From contig NW_019775399.1 in NCBI RefSeq assembly GCF_001039355.2, positions 374,515 to 438,514 on the forward strand: DNA of 64,000 nucleotides. The letters are read 5' to 3'. Of this stretch, positions 1 through 14,856 are shown piece after piece (the stretch's first letter is position 1; every line of letters starts with the position of its first letter). Below the pieces are notes generated by a model. The model made no database searches. It saw nothing but the letters and a program-made list of their open reading frames with translations, and was not told the DNA's origin. The position numbers and the translations under genes are program-made. This DNA comes from Lingula anatina (Eukaryota > Brachiopoda > Lingulata > Lingulida > Lingulidae).

Positions 1-3000
1 TGATAAATACTTCTATTTTATATGTTAAATCTTCTATTTTATGATCAAGGAATATTCTATATTTTTGACATAATGAACATGTGCTTTTCTCCGGTTTGGT
101 GTCTTATTTTGGAAGGTGCATTTGTAGTTTATAATATGGCATGCAATATTACACGTTCTTTGCAATATCTTCATCAAACATTGAATGCGTATATAAAAAA
201 GACAATGATGATATGGAGTTTGATTAACATTTATATGGGTATTTAAATATTTACTGCACCTATAACAAGCCGAACTGGAAGTCATTATTTCGTCTAGAGC
301 AATCTCCATTATAAATTTTGAAGATATATTTTTAGATTGTTTTGTACGAGTAAAAAGCAGTCTATGACTACATGTATCCAAAGACGAGCAACCAAGCCAG
401 ACAGGGTAACCCTCCACCAGGCCAACAAATTGATATTTCACTAATGTTCACAAATGTGTTTCTGGGTAATTCATGGCACATATCTTCACTGTCGTGTTGG
501 CAAAAAGTGCACCTAATAATGTGCGGCCAAGGTAGAGGGCAAGACTCGCTAATGTGGTAACCCTGGGCCAACTTATTATATTATTCATTTATTATATATT
601 CATGAAGTTGAAATCTTATTTTGCTTGCAAATTTCAGGCAATAGTTTATGTAGTTATGAATAATTGGTAATGTGAGACGGGGAAATTCATTTGAAAACAT
701 ACAGTCAGTAATATATAAAATAGTGTTTGAAAAGTTAAATGTTTTGTTGCAAATAAAGATGGTATAGTGCTCACGTGTTTTGCTTTCATTTCTAAAGAAA
801 TAATACAACTGAATAGAGTGGATTGGCTTCGTTTTGCAAGATATCCGATAATTGTATCAGTTATAACGACAACATGTGATTGAACAAACAAAATAATAAT
901 AATAAATAATACTAAAACATCCTCTTTCATAACAAACAAGTTTATTATGTTTGCTTAATTGGAAAAACTGTCACTTACATCGGCTGCACAAGCAACCTCA
1001 ACTGAAAATACATACAAAAACTTTTGATGTCACATATACAGTATGACATCACAAATAAATTATGATGTCATCAATAAATTATTAATATTACACAATTAAT
1101 TCAAACTCATTAGTTATTCAAAAACAAAAGTCCTCATAAATATTACAGCAAGCATTTTGCTTTCGGTCAAGTTATTAATAGTGTTCAAAACCTTCAGAAT
1201 ACCTTTATTTTATACCTTTTACAGCACTTCTACAGATCTTCAATTCAAAAGTTTACATCTTACAATCTTTGTCATAATTTCAATTCAATATTAAAAGATA
1301 TTATATGCAATTACTCATAAAACTTCTCGTTTTCTTTCATGTCCTCCCTGAATAAATACATAATGCCTTTTGTTACACATTATCCTTTAAAACAATCTTT
1401 TGCACAATATTGTCTATATATACTGGCACCATCTTCTATAACTTACTACCTTGAAGATGTCTTAGTTTGACTGATGACAAGTACAAATAAATAAAAATTA
1501 CTTGCAAGTTATGCACTAACTTGCAGTAAAAAATATTAGCTGCATTACAAAACAATTCAACATTCAAATGCAACAACATAACCAAGTAAGAAGTTTAAAG
1601 GTAAGTAATACATAACAATATTTTACAAAATTGAACGCCACATGAAAGGCAGTAAAAAATGAGCCTGATTATCATTTTAACCTTATCAAACTTTGAAAAC
1701 TATAGTGGATGGTAAAAAGAGGGATTCTATGTTGAGAATTGAATTTCCTCTTTAAGGCTTAAGGTAGCATGTGTAGGTTCCCTCAATTAAGGATAATGTA
1801 TTATGGCTCAAATATTTTACTAATCATTATCATTATAATAATATGATAATAAAAAATGCAATGATTTTCATCAAACTGTCACCATTTTAGTAAATATCAA
1901 CAAATAAAAAGAAAAAAAAACGTATTGGCTATGAAAAAAGGAAAAAAAAAACAGCATGGACACCTAAAGTTACTATCTCATCTATGACCATGAACATTTC
2001 AGCACTTAAGATGGTATACTGTATACAAACCACTCTCAACTCTCTACAGGGTGTTTTTCCTATATCTGCTTAATGCATTTTTAAGAAATAAGCAGCATAA
2101 AAGGTACCTGATATGGGGATTAAGGCCACTTCATGTTTTTATCACTTTCATTTTATACTTTCACCTTTCAGGTGACAGAGTTCTGTCTAGTTTTATGTTA
2201 TTCAGAATAATTAAGTTCTAAGATGTTTGCTGTTATAACACCATCTAATTAATACTAACCTTTTTTCATTTATCTCTTAGATTCAAACAATTAATTTCAA
2301 CTTAATATCAGTTCTTTCCATCTTATCCAAAGCTGACAATTCTATAGAAATGGGCCGATGATTTTTATAATTTATCTAATAATGAGATATACAATATTGC
2401 CCGTTGTTTTTTTTTTATTATTACTTTCCACTCAAGTAACCATTGGTTAAATTAGCTAGATTTTTGACACACGCATTTAAAAAGTCTTTGCCATGCACTT
2501 TCTTGACAGCCATTTTTATCTTTGGCATACAGGCCTGAACACAATCATATATGGCACCACTGTAGCTGCACCCTCAGCCACATTATATCACTTAAACCAG
2601 TCAAGTTTTTATGATAAATACGTGAATGGTGGCTCTGGTTTTTAGACTGTCTAACACCTTGAAGCCATCACTGCAGCTTGACATATTGATAGCCATCTTC
2701 ATCTTTGACTAAATCAGTTTTTCACTGCTATTTACCTTCCTGTTGTTACATAAAATAAATGACTGAGGTCACAAAGATCCAGGGCACACCTCATTATGCC
2801 TGATGTCAACAGTGTACTTTTTACTCATTGCTTGATACTTATCCATGAGTACAGAGTGCATACAAAGTACTTGTCCATGAGCATTGCAATTTTGCAGTAT
2901 GATAATCCTCCAACATGCGTGATTTTTTCTTTTTGCTTTTGTAAGTCCACCATTTCATGTCTTAGGTGGAAAAGTGGAAAGATCTTTATTCTGTGTCATG

Positions 3001-3170
3001 CTAACAACAGTGATTTGTAGAATTACAGGCTCATTCCTACTCGTCTACATAGTAAAGTGGGACAAATTCTATACTATTCCATACCTTGTTAACATCTGTA
3101 GGACTTCACAGGTTTATGAAGTGTAAGTAACAAAGGGCAGACATCTTCTTCACAGGTATCAATTTTACTG
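1..3170. other. intergenic or long 3' UTR, no gene supported
   Basis: This AT-rich stretch lies downstream of the PPP2R3 stop codon. The small open frames on both strands (for example 22-246 plus and 34-441 minus) match no family I know, have no splice-site support and look like chance. At 1026-1074 there are three TGATGTCA-like 8-mers in alternating orientation. Part of this stretch could be extended 3' UTR of the minus-strand gene if the proximal poly(A) signal is not the only one used. Confidence 0.5.
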
Positions 3171-3176
3171 TTTATT
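3171..3176 (-). promoter_or_regulatory. poly(A) signal for PPP2R3
   Basis: AATAAA on the minus strand (tttatt on plus), about 180 bases after the stop codon at 3355-3357. It is the nearest canonical signal and would give a short 3' UTR. Confidence 0.5.
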
Positions 3177-3354
3177 TATGAGATCTTATTTGACCAACAA
3201 TTGCTCAAATCTTCCATAAAGGCGATCCCCATAGTCAGTCAGTTTTGCAACTGTGAACTTTTTCATAGCAGGATCTTAAATCACAATGCCATCCAGTACT
3301 GTGGCATACAGGTCTACTTTACTAGAGCTTCACCTTGAATTAACTGTGTCATTG

Positions 3355-6300
3355 TCAATAGCCCAGATCTTCATTAGTGAAGTCATATAGGTCATCTTCT
3401 ATGTCCGAGACACCCGCTGGCTTCCCCTTTTTAATGGGTGGGTCCAAAAGTTGGAGTTTTTCTGCTTCCAGTGCTACAAGTTCATCCTCATCTGGTTCAA
3501 AGTCATCTTCATATTGACTGGGAAAATACAGCAAAATGCTCCGATTAAACTATTTTCTTTAGATAAAAGTTTTTAAAACAATATTTTCAAGTCTACTTTT
3601 CTTTATCATATAAACAGTTGCACATGCACAATAATCAGTTTGAAGTGAAAGCTTACTGTTTTCTAAAGATAATACCCCATTTGCAAAATTTACTCAAAGG
3701 TAACCTCAAGAAAAATCAATACAGTGTACCCAATTTCATGGAAAATTATTCTTAGCTAATCTTGATATAATGTATCTTTTTCACAGAAAAATTTCAGTAA
3801 AACTGTCCACAAGGTGCTCTGTCAAATGTCTCCCATACATCAGGATAAAGTAAATAAGCAAGCCTCAGAGTAAACTCACATATCATCAGGGTTCTCTACA
3901 CCTCCCTCTTCAGCCACCAAGATCTCGTACTCCTCAGCGGCGTAGCGGTCCCAGTCAGACACCTCTGGGCCTTCACTGTCCAGGTCCTGGGGGAGATAGA
4001 GGGGGTTATGTGATAACATATCAATTGTGAATGTATGGACAACAGGTAGCTAGGTCTGATAAGGGTCAGAAAATTACAAGTCAGCAACAAATTGAGACAG
4101 TGTAAATGAAAATGAAAAAATAACGAAAAATCAAACTGAATCTAAACCGACTACTAAAATAATCAGGTGCTACTTGTGCTTCAAATATAAGCAAAAACAA
4201 TATTTAAAAAATCCTTTAACTGTGTTTGAGATATTTTAAATACAATAAATCCAATTTCATGACATGATGGTTGTATTTTAAGTATGCTTAAAAACGACAT
4301 AACTGATACTCCCTTACACATTTAAACAGACCTCTTCACATGACATCAACTCATTGTACTTGTTTTACAACCCTTCATCATAATCTGCCACATTTCATTT
4401 TATTCCAACTAATTCAGTTTGCAACAGAAAAACTCCCAGAATTCCACTGTCACACCTAACACAATTCAGCCATCCTTACTATCACGCCCACCTCTTAACC
4501 CAATCTCAACTACCACACTCACCCTAGCATTGGCAAATGGATCTCTCTGCTCATGGTCCAAGTATTTCTCAAGGTTGAAGAAGGTGTCAAAGAATATATG
4601 TGTAAGCTTGCATGCCTTCAAATCTCCCAATGTGATCTTTGTGGTGTCCCTTGGTTTTACTAAATCCAGCATCTGTAATCAAGATGACATTTTATTTTTT
4701 GTCATTGACAAATGGTCTTAGATTGAAACTAACATCTAGTTTAAAGCAGCTGTAAAACATACTTACATACTCTAAATGTTCGCAAGAAAATGTTTCAAGT
4801 AATGGAAACAATTGTTTATAGGCATGTTGTCTTGAAAACACCATTTTACTTTTTTTTTCATATAATACCTTAACAAACATATCACAAAAAAAAACACTGA
4901 GAAGTGTATACTCATTTGACATGGTTACATTGCAGTATATACACTGTATTTCACCTGACATAGACAATCCTCAAATGGCAGTGGCTCTATTCCTATTGCT
5001 TCCATCTTCTGAACCTGTTCCTCATAGAAATACTCCAGCTCATACATGGAGAGGACGCCATCCCCATCCAGGTCCATGCAGCGGAACCAGTATTCGATGC
5101 TGCAGATTGAATTATTTGAATTTTGGAATATGTTTGAGGAACACCAAACTGATATTCTACGTGTAATACAGTTAATGAGTTTTAACAATTTAATCATGAA
5201 AATTACAGCAATCTGTGAAGTTAATGAAATAAAAATATACTGCCAAATAATCTGTAAGAAGCTTATGAAAATAAAAATGAAAAAAAAAGATTAAATCCAA
5301 AAGGAGAGAAACAAGAAAAGTTTGGCCAGTATTTTGTTTATGACCAATAGCATTGTGACTGAATTTAAATAAGGAAACATAAATAACACAACCAACAACT
5401 GATAAATCAAATCCCTAGTGATGAAAATAACAAGATGGCTGACCTGGTGGGCTGTCTTTTGTCTTCCTCTGCCAGCAGGAACCAGACAAAGTCTGTATAG
5501 TTCATCTTGCCTTCCATAATGTTCTTGCCTCTCGTCACAGCACCAGAGAAAATCCTGTCTATCATCCGTGTAGAGATTGCTGGAACAGAACAAAAACCAA
5601 ATTAAAACTTTTCAAATAAAAATCACAATAAACAAAGAATTTTTAATAATAAGACTTTCAATAATTACTATAAGCAATAGCAAGTCAAAATTAAAAATTT
5701 GGCTACAAAGTCAAGAGACAAGTTATTTTAGTTTCACATTCACAACAGTGTCACCAATAGTCCATTTTGGACACTACTCACCATGGTCATTGTGTCTGGC
5801 CAGATCCTCCTTGTTGATGAAGAGATCGTGGTCCTTGTCTAACTCCCAGAACTTACAATAGATTACATAAAAATGTTCATAGGAGAAATATTCTGTGACT
5901 TGGTTGATGTCTTCTTCATCTTCTAATATTGATAAAACCTGTAAGGAGCAATGAAGTTGATAAATTTTGAATATTTCCTACTGTAACCGTTGGTACTGCA
6001 TAAAAATGTCCATACGGTAATATGCCAAACAATTCGACCAAGATTAATTAATTAATTTCATGGAAATGTCAGTTTGGTCGAATTGATTAAAATACAGCAA
6101 ATGGAAACCTTTGATATCGTCGGATTGTTAGGGGCATCTGCCAAAACGTCCATCTTTCCGGAAGTATTGCATTTTACCGGAAGTGTTACGCAAGATAAGC
6201 CGCAATTTTCGCCTAACATGTGTTTCAGGCATGTTTTATCCTCCTGAAAACTTATTTTGCTGTGTACAATATGTGCTAACATTACTTAACATTAAANTTG

Positions 6301-9300
6301 GCACATTACCGTACCCCCAAAAAGTTATTTTGTTACAGCTTTTTACATCTTCCACACAAGTTCAGCAGACGAATTATTAAGTTTTTCCCTACCAGAAAAC
6401 TATTTCTATGCTATGAAAAGCACTCACAGAGCGCAAACCCCCACCAAGAACAAAAAAAAAAAAAAAAAAAAAAAAGAAATATTGATCAGCCATTATTTAA
6501 TAAATGGACTATCACCAAGACCTCATCATTTGTTCCAATTACCATTTTAGAACTACCTTGAAATTTTTACTGTAATAAGCCCATAACTTTTTGCATAACA
6601 CTGCTAACAAACAAAGTAAAGGAACCAAAAGCATGAGCTTCTTTGAAGAGGTAATAATGTGATTTCACTTCCTCACCTGCAGAAAGCTACTTCTCCTCAG
6701 TTCGTGTACTGTTATTCTACCTGACCATGATCTATTTACACAGTAGAATATCCTAGCTATTACCTGGAATCATTTCAATAAAGATACATATGAGGCTGAC
6801 ACAATGTAAGAAGTATTCTCAGGTATTCAAGAAGAAGACCGACAGAAAGTGGAAGATTCAAACAAATAATTTTGAAAGCAATGTTTATGTAAACTTCTGA
6901 GCGATTAAAAGATTCAAAGGAAGTTGTAATATAGGTAACAGTATCAAACATCAACACAAACTATGAAACATCCCCAATTGCCCCCTTATCCTTACAACCA
7001 AGCCAGCAAATTATGAGAGGGCTCTATTTTGTATGAAAAAAGTGAACTTTTTTATCCCCCTTTGTGGACGCAAATTGCTAAACCACATAAAATGTAGACC
7101 TCCCTGACTAACAGGGAGGTTCTTTGTCCCGCCCCCCTCCCTTGCCAACATTTCAGAATAAGGTTATTCTGCAGATCAATATAATTATTATTTAAATGTG
7201 AAGTCTGATGTTACTCACTGTGTGTACGTATCTAGAGTGGAATTCAGGTGCATCTTGTAAAAAAGTGAGCCCTGGATGTGTGTCCACAACATCCTGGAAC
7301 AATAAATTCAAGAATTTTATCTACTGGTATGATGAAAACAAAGGATACTCAGTACAGTGGTTATAAAGAAAATAACTCTTAATTAATTCAATATGTGAGC
7401 TCTGGTGCAAGGCAGGTATCTGTTAAATCTGAAATAAATATTTTTAAAAATGAATAAAAAAATCAGTAAAAATCTTTCTTTTAAAATTGGGCAAATTGGC
7501 TTTAGCTTTTCTGGGAAGTGATAGTGGCCCTGAAAAGGGCCTTTGTTACTGCAATGAACAGGTCAATATCTGTGCTAGATAAACTATCTTGCTCTCTCTC
7601 TCTCTCTTTCCTATATAGCCATCCAGTATCTAGTGTTCATAAACATCATGTAGAGAAGCCAAGAGTGGCTAACTAGTACTCATTGTAATCATCTAAGTCT
7701 GAGTCAGTGTCATCATATTCCAGTGACTGTAGCCCCTGCTCAACTTCAACTCTCCTTTCTATTCTCTCCAGCTCATCACACTTCCTCACTGTGTACTCAT
7801 AGAAGGTGTCCCTCAGGCCCTGAATGGCTATCAACAAGATACGTAGCTTGCACAGGTAGCTGTTCCGCTTGGTTCTCTGAGCCCTCTCGTACCTGACGCG
7901 GAGGTCCCTCGCCAGGGCACTGAGCAGAGCGACTGTGTCACTGGCCATATCTATCTTTTCACTCAGCTGGTCTCCATCACTCTCAGTCAGATAGTCGTTC
8001 TCTATACTACCATGGATGTTGGACCCTCCTTCAGATTCTTCATACATATTATGCAGAGACATGATGAATTATAAGATTACACAGTGTACGTTTAGCAATG
8101 CACACCTTGATCTTGAACTGAGAGACAAATGGTGGAAGACCTAAATTCTGTCAGTTAACCAATGTAGAGGTGTCAGTGTCTGCCACTGAAGTGATGCCAG
8201 ATGTCTTCCCCTCCTTTTTTAAACCAGCCAAACAAGAAAACACTGGTGACATGTGTCAACAAGTTCCTCCTCTCTTATTTGATTGGCTAAGGTGACCTAC
8301 TTTAATCCCTGATTGGCTGGAAATGCTTTCAATCAACAACACTTTGGAGAAAAAGTGAAAAACTATGTCACCTGCTAACATATCATGTGACCCTAATACC
8401 TAAAATGTGTCAGGACCCTGCAGGTGACTTGCCAGGATGAGCAATGGAGGACAAACAGAAGCAATGTTGTTCACGCCCTGACTAATTAAAGGCTATAAAT
8501 ACATAGGGAACTTCACAAACAACAATATTTAGGCACAATGGATCTTATCTGACAAAGAAGGTGGGAAATCTATTTGGCACCTGGTGACACCATACATGAC
8601 ACTAACTGTCCCACAATAAAGTCACCCGAGGCAATAAAATCTTAGAGCTTATATCACTGTGTTTGTAAATATGCAGGTAAAGTGCCAAGAGATTAAGTCA
8701 GACTATATTATAAGACAGTGTGACACTAACTGGTTGTACAGTTTTGAAGAGAACCACCATCTTGATCTGGTCTTCTCAAGATTCTTATCTCCACAGCAGT
8801 TAGCTACAGATAAAGTGGTACAGAACTTAATACTGACCCTAGAACGAGCTGACACTAACTGACAGCTAAGATCAACAAAACTGTTTTCACACCTGTAGAT
8901 CTCTCTGCTGATTGCAGTCAACTTCCCCTCACCTGGTTAAGTAACAGTTTGTGTCATATAACCACCACACTTAAAGTCTTAATTCAATGATTATTAACAC
9001 CAACTGGAAAAATTTAATCATGGATAAATTTAAACATTTTATTTTAAATATCGAGAGAGAGAGAGAGAGATGGGGGTGATTTTACCTGTATTAATGGCAC
9101 AAACTCCTCTGTAGTCAGATAAAAGCACCCTGGTTTTGCTAAAAGACTGACAAATCTTGCTGCATCGTCATGGCAATTGGCAGTAAGTCTGAAACAAGAA
9201 TTCATTAACATCTTTTAGTTATTCTCTAAGCTTTTCTCATCAAAATATAATGGCATAGTAAATTCATCATTAAAAAAGTATTCTCAAAGGATTAACCTCT

Positions 9301-12300
9301 CACATAAATGGTATCTGTGTACTAAGGGAGTGTTTCAGAAACTTGCATTAAAAAGCTGTGACTAAATATCTTTATGAAACATTTGACATTTTATCTACTG
9401 TTATGTTAATCTGCACAGTTTGGGTTTAACTTACTTTTTCCATAAAACAGTGAAAGACTGTAGTGTAATGAACCCATATTTGTCTCCTCCAGCTGAGTTG
9501 AATATGAGACTTTTCCAATAGAATGGTACATCACAGGCCTAAGAGGAAAAAGTTAAAATAAAATAATAAAATACACGTTATTACCATTTAACAAGTCTGC
9601 TTGAGTAATTTAATTTCCACATATATAATCTTGTGTTACAATTTTATAATATTTTCTCCAAGTGTCACATCTTAACACAATGCCCTATCTCAACTGTCAC
9701 ATCTGACTAATCCATCATATTTCCTAGTCAGTGCACAACTAATCTGCATCAGACACGGCTTAGCTGCGTGACTGACTCTTTTAGAAAAATACATTACAAA
9801 AAGGATTACAAATACCAAAAAAGAAAGAAGTAGAGTTCACCAACATGTTAAAATATAAATAATTTTTTTAAAAAATCCCAGACTTACAAATCCACAAAAA
9901 ATCACTTGAATGCTTTCCAACATTTGGAAAAAAATATCAGCAAAGTTCTACTTCCCTTTTAATCAAAACCACGCTTATTTAAGCAATTACACCAGGTGCT
10001 TGAAAACTGAAACTCTTTCGAATAAGGGCATGGGGGGAAACCAGTTCAAATTGGTCAGTTTATTGGCTCTGACAGCACCAGGTGGAGTGTGAAGTTATAA
10101 AGTTACCAGTCTACCTAAAGTGTATTGATACCAAGCAGGTGTGGTAGAAATCTGTGTCCTGGTTTGAAACTGAGTCTATCACATCTAGCTATATACCTGT
10201 CTCTTGAGGTGCTTGATGGCATTTTGATTTTATCTGTTTGTGTTTCTACCAAAAGGTTAAGCGCTTTTTTTCCTTTTCTGTTATCTGTTTGAACACAACC
10301 ATCTGCTCCTAGTAAATGTGCCTCCTTTCCAAAGGAAATCATTTTTTCACTGGTGTTGGTTTATTCACTTGTTAAAAGTTTTTCAGAAATGTTGATAAAA
10401 TTTTAATAGACTGTCATTTTGATAGGATATAGAAATGATTACAATAGCAACTAAATCTTGGGTCTCCTAAGGTCTTTTAAAACAATTATTTCAAATTTTC
10501 TTTACTCATTATTTTCATTTTCCATAATCAAAGTACTCTGAGAGAGCTGGTTTCAAAATAAATAATTAAATCAAAAAATTATAATCTTAAATTCTTAAAA
10601 CATCCTACTCACTTTAGTCACCATCTCCATCTGATGTTTATAAATCTTCGCTCCTTCTGCTGCAGAAAAAACTTCGGCCACTCTCTGCAGCATGGCGTCG
10701 TTCTCTTCCCGCGCCACAGGCGGTCCCATGGGAAAGTAAAACTTAGGTACGCGTGAGGACTGAGGTAACCGCGGATGTCTCTGCTGCGAGTGCTGCAGCG
10801 ATTGTGTTTGGTGAGATTGAGATTGTGCTGGTTGAGAATGGGGCTGTGTCTTCTTCTGGTCTTTCTCCTGTTCCTTGATTTCTCTTTCTTTTTCTTTTTG
10901 TTCCTGGATATATATTGAATTGTATATAGTTTATGAAAACTAAGTAAAAACTGAGAGGTAAAGATTAATTCAATTCATATCATGACCATAAATCAGAAAT
11001 AAAGACTAACAAACAAGCATTCTGAACATTACATCTTTTTATGGTTTGTGACATGATATCCCATCAAAAATGTTCATTCAAGTAGTAAAACAAATAAAAC
11101 AAATGAATTTCCAAAATCAATTAACAATTTACATTCAAATTTCTTTGACAGATAAGAAACATTGTAAATGAGATCAAAAAATTAAAAGTACAATCATATG
11201 CATACTTACAAACTGAGCAAATTCTCTTCATTATACTCTTAAATTTGGTACACAAACAAGTCAAAAGGTCAATATTGTTGAGTCACTGGTAATACATGAC
11301 ATGGGAGTATTTTGTTGCAATACTTACCACTTAAATCAAATGTCATTTAAAACCCAATTACTTTGAGGTTGTGCAAGGAATTTATAACTGATTTTAGTAG
11401 GATTTGCCTTGTCCTTTGCAAATATGGCTGTGTCGGTTTATGATACCTTGTAATGATACTTGGAATTTTTCTCCCACCAGCAACTGTGAAATGTTTGCGC
11501 TTTTATAAGTGAGGAAGGGAAAGTTCCAGTGTAGTATTCATGCTAACATGTAGTTGTTATGCATTTCAACATGCAAGAACATATTTCGTTTAAAGGTTAA
11601 TGTAGAAAACTGGAAAAGTCTGTTTACATTCCTGTAATTGTGCTTGTTTATAATACATCTATTTTAGAGACAATACTTCATTTCTGTATTATTTAAGTAA
11701 AATATGGTTCTGATTCTTATTGTAACTTTTTTCCTGTCTTCATTCATTTATCAATGCACTTATGTAATAATGCCATCAATTCATTAAAATTATCCACTTT
11801 TTCTCTTTTTGTTAGACTTTTGATAAAACAATATATGGATCATGTCTATACACAGGAATAAACAGTTACTGTTAGGGACTACAAGGTGGATGACAAGATG
11901 ATATATTGGTCATAACATAAACAGTCCATTTATCTGTCCTTAATGAGACAAAATACCATAATTACACAGACCCAGCCCTGGTGACACATTTCCTGTATGG
12001 CAACCTTTAATTAAACACCTCTAATTAAAAGACTTCATCATTCAAAACTAATTGGTGGAATGAGAGAAGGGTTTGACTGACATTTTGTCATTCAGTTGTT
12101 GCTGTACATTGTCATGCATATTATGCTATTGTTGTTGTGTGAACAAAACTGACTTGAAAATTTTATTTGTTCAGCAGTGGATGTGGATGTTCTAGGTCTT
12201 CAGAGAGACAGTTAATGAGTATATAGAAAATTATATAATGCCAGCAAAAAATTTAGTCTCCCTTTCCAATAATTATTTCATAATTTGTTCAGCAGTGGCT

Positions 12301-13077
12301 GTGGATGTTCTAGGTCTTAAGAGAGACAGTTAGTAAGTATATATTATAGAAAATTAAACAATGCTAGCAAAGAAAATTTAGCCTCCCTTTCCAATTTTAT
12401 AATAAAACCATATAAGAAAAGAAGTGATAAAAACTGATCTACTTAGCATATTCTTTATAAATTTTAATTACTCCATATTATTGTTGATATAATTGTAAAT
12501 GCATGCGGCATGATTTGTGTTTATGATAAATAAGTAAACACACAAAGAAGTTGTACCTCACCATTTAGTTAGAAAATTTTGTTAGTAATTTAATTAAAAA
12601 AGATATGTTTGCTCATTCACATACTGTATTATTATTTTATTTTATTTTATTGTACAAGATCTATGTACCACTACAGAAATAAATTGAATTTATTTTAAAG
12701 TTTGAGAAAACACAGTAAATGTTCAAGTCTCTGTATGTGAAGTTCAAAGAGTCACTTCTCACAGAATAAATGTCAAATTAATAATCTTACTAAGTGTCAG
12801 TGAGTAATGATAATAGGTGGGCAGAAACTGGACAGCCTTCAATAATCTTTTATCATCAAAGTATCTGGCCACCTCTAGGTGGTAATACTGACATGCTGTA
12901 AACACTTAAAAGCAGCCAGACAACCCAACCAGAGGTAGTTATAAAAATTGTTGCACTGGAGGACTTCTTGCTACACTGTTAATTCAAAATTCAGACTCTT
13001 AAAATTGTTGGCAGTGCCTTGGACTGATTAGACACACATTTTAACCAGATCTTGAAAATTTATCGTTCATTACTCTG

Positions 13078-13112
<35 letters not shown>

Positions 13113-14732
13113 TAGTCAGAAAACATTTCAAATCTTTTCCACTGAGTGGATAGTTACTTGAATGAAGATAAACATACTTAAAAAGTCAGAAATCTACCAC
13201 AAATGACGCAAGTCTTGTCTAATTTTAGACTCACTCGGTATCATCTGGTGAAAATAACAACTGGTACATATATCTGGCTCCCAGAAATTTTGATTAAAAT
13301 ACCCCAAGTTGGCACGTCAAGCAATGTCTTTCACCTCCGATTTCATGTCTACCAGTGATAATGTTAACATGTGTTACTGAACACACCCCTTACAGCACTG
13401 CACATCTTTGAATTAATGTGAAAAGAAAGAGGAGCAGCAGTACTCACTGGAAAATCGAGGGTAAAATGATGGTAATTTCTCCTTTCTTTTCAACTGGGGA
13501 AAAATTGCCAGTTCATATATTTCTGTGCAGCTTTTGTAGTATTTTTCTGTATAGAATATAACTATAAGGTAGCCTGCTTTTTAGTTTGGTTGCTACCACT
13601 CAAATAGAATGTTCTAATTTTAAGAAATTATGACTTGAAAAGCATCTGTAAAATTCACTATTTTCTCCCTGTTGAAAAGATCTAGTAATTACCATACACA
13701 GTAAGAATACATTTTAACAGTAAATCCACACTTTGCTCTTTTGGACCAAACCTCAAGCCATGGGGTATATGTTATGTCTTCATTTTTTTTCCTTGCATTA
13801 TAGTTACTATTTTCAACTCATATTTTACGTCTGGTGGTGATTTTAATTCTCTTATTAATTTTTGAGCTACATTCCAGTCACCTTTTATAATTACGCCCTT
13901 TCTTTATATATTTTGTTCATCTGTGAATATAAGACACTATAGGCAGTATGTTTGCAGGTTGTCCTCTCATCACAAAAAGTAGTGTTATTATTAAATAGAG
14001 CAAAAACATGTATATTTTTCTGACTTTTTTCATTGAAGGGTGCATGACTATTTTTTTAAAAATATTTTTTATATCACATCAATATCAAACTTAGCCATAC
14101 GCAGGCTGAAAAGCCAAAGGGGAACTTAATGATGTCATTCAGATTACTAAATAAGTTTACACGCCCTAGCCATTAGATGTAGCTTATATAAGTGACATGA
14201 GTGATTCTCCTCGTACAAGAAGAAGATGCCACTTGAAAAAACAATATGATGTGGAAACAAGTAATGATGTCAATGTTTTTCTGGACCACACTGACTCATG
14301 ATGGATTTTCTTAAGTAAAACTTGTAGACAGTTGATTTTTTCCTCACTTATTTTTATAAAATTCGAAACAAGGTTTATGTTGATAATATGAGAAATGTAT
14401 GCTTTTAACCTCTCTCTCTCTCTCTCTCATCGAGCGTCTCTGTCATCTAACATCTCTCTCTCTCTCTCTCTGTCATCCAACACCTTTCTCTCTCTCTCTC
14501 GCTCTCTCTCTCTCATCCCAGTAGTGTAAGTCAACAGACTAAAGCATGTTTAATGTTTTCGTTCCATTGGTAACCGGTATTTTTCGTAATAACAGCACGA
14601 CTAACGCCAGTGGAATCTGCACCCAGTGAGGTTAATATTTGGAGCTATTTAAGAAACAGTTCTGTTGATATTACCTCAGCAGTACAGCAAATGATTAAAT
14701 ACTTCCAGTCTTTTTAGGTTACCTGTGCTGCC

Positions 14733-14784
<52 letters not shown>

Positions 14785-14817
14785 TACACTCTCTCTCTCT
14801 CTTTCACACACACACAC

Positions 14818-14856
<39 letters not shown>

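Noticed and set aside
10115-10342. 75-codon minus-strand frame near PPP2R3 exon 10903-10613
   Set aside because: PPP2R3 exons join in frame without it, and no flanking splice sites or family match were found.
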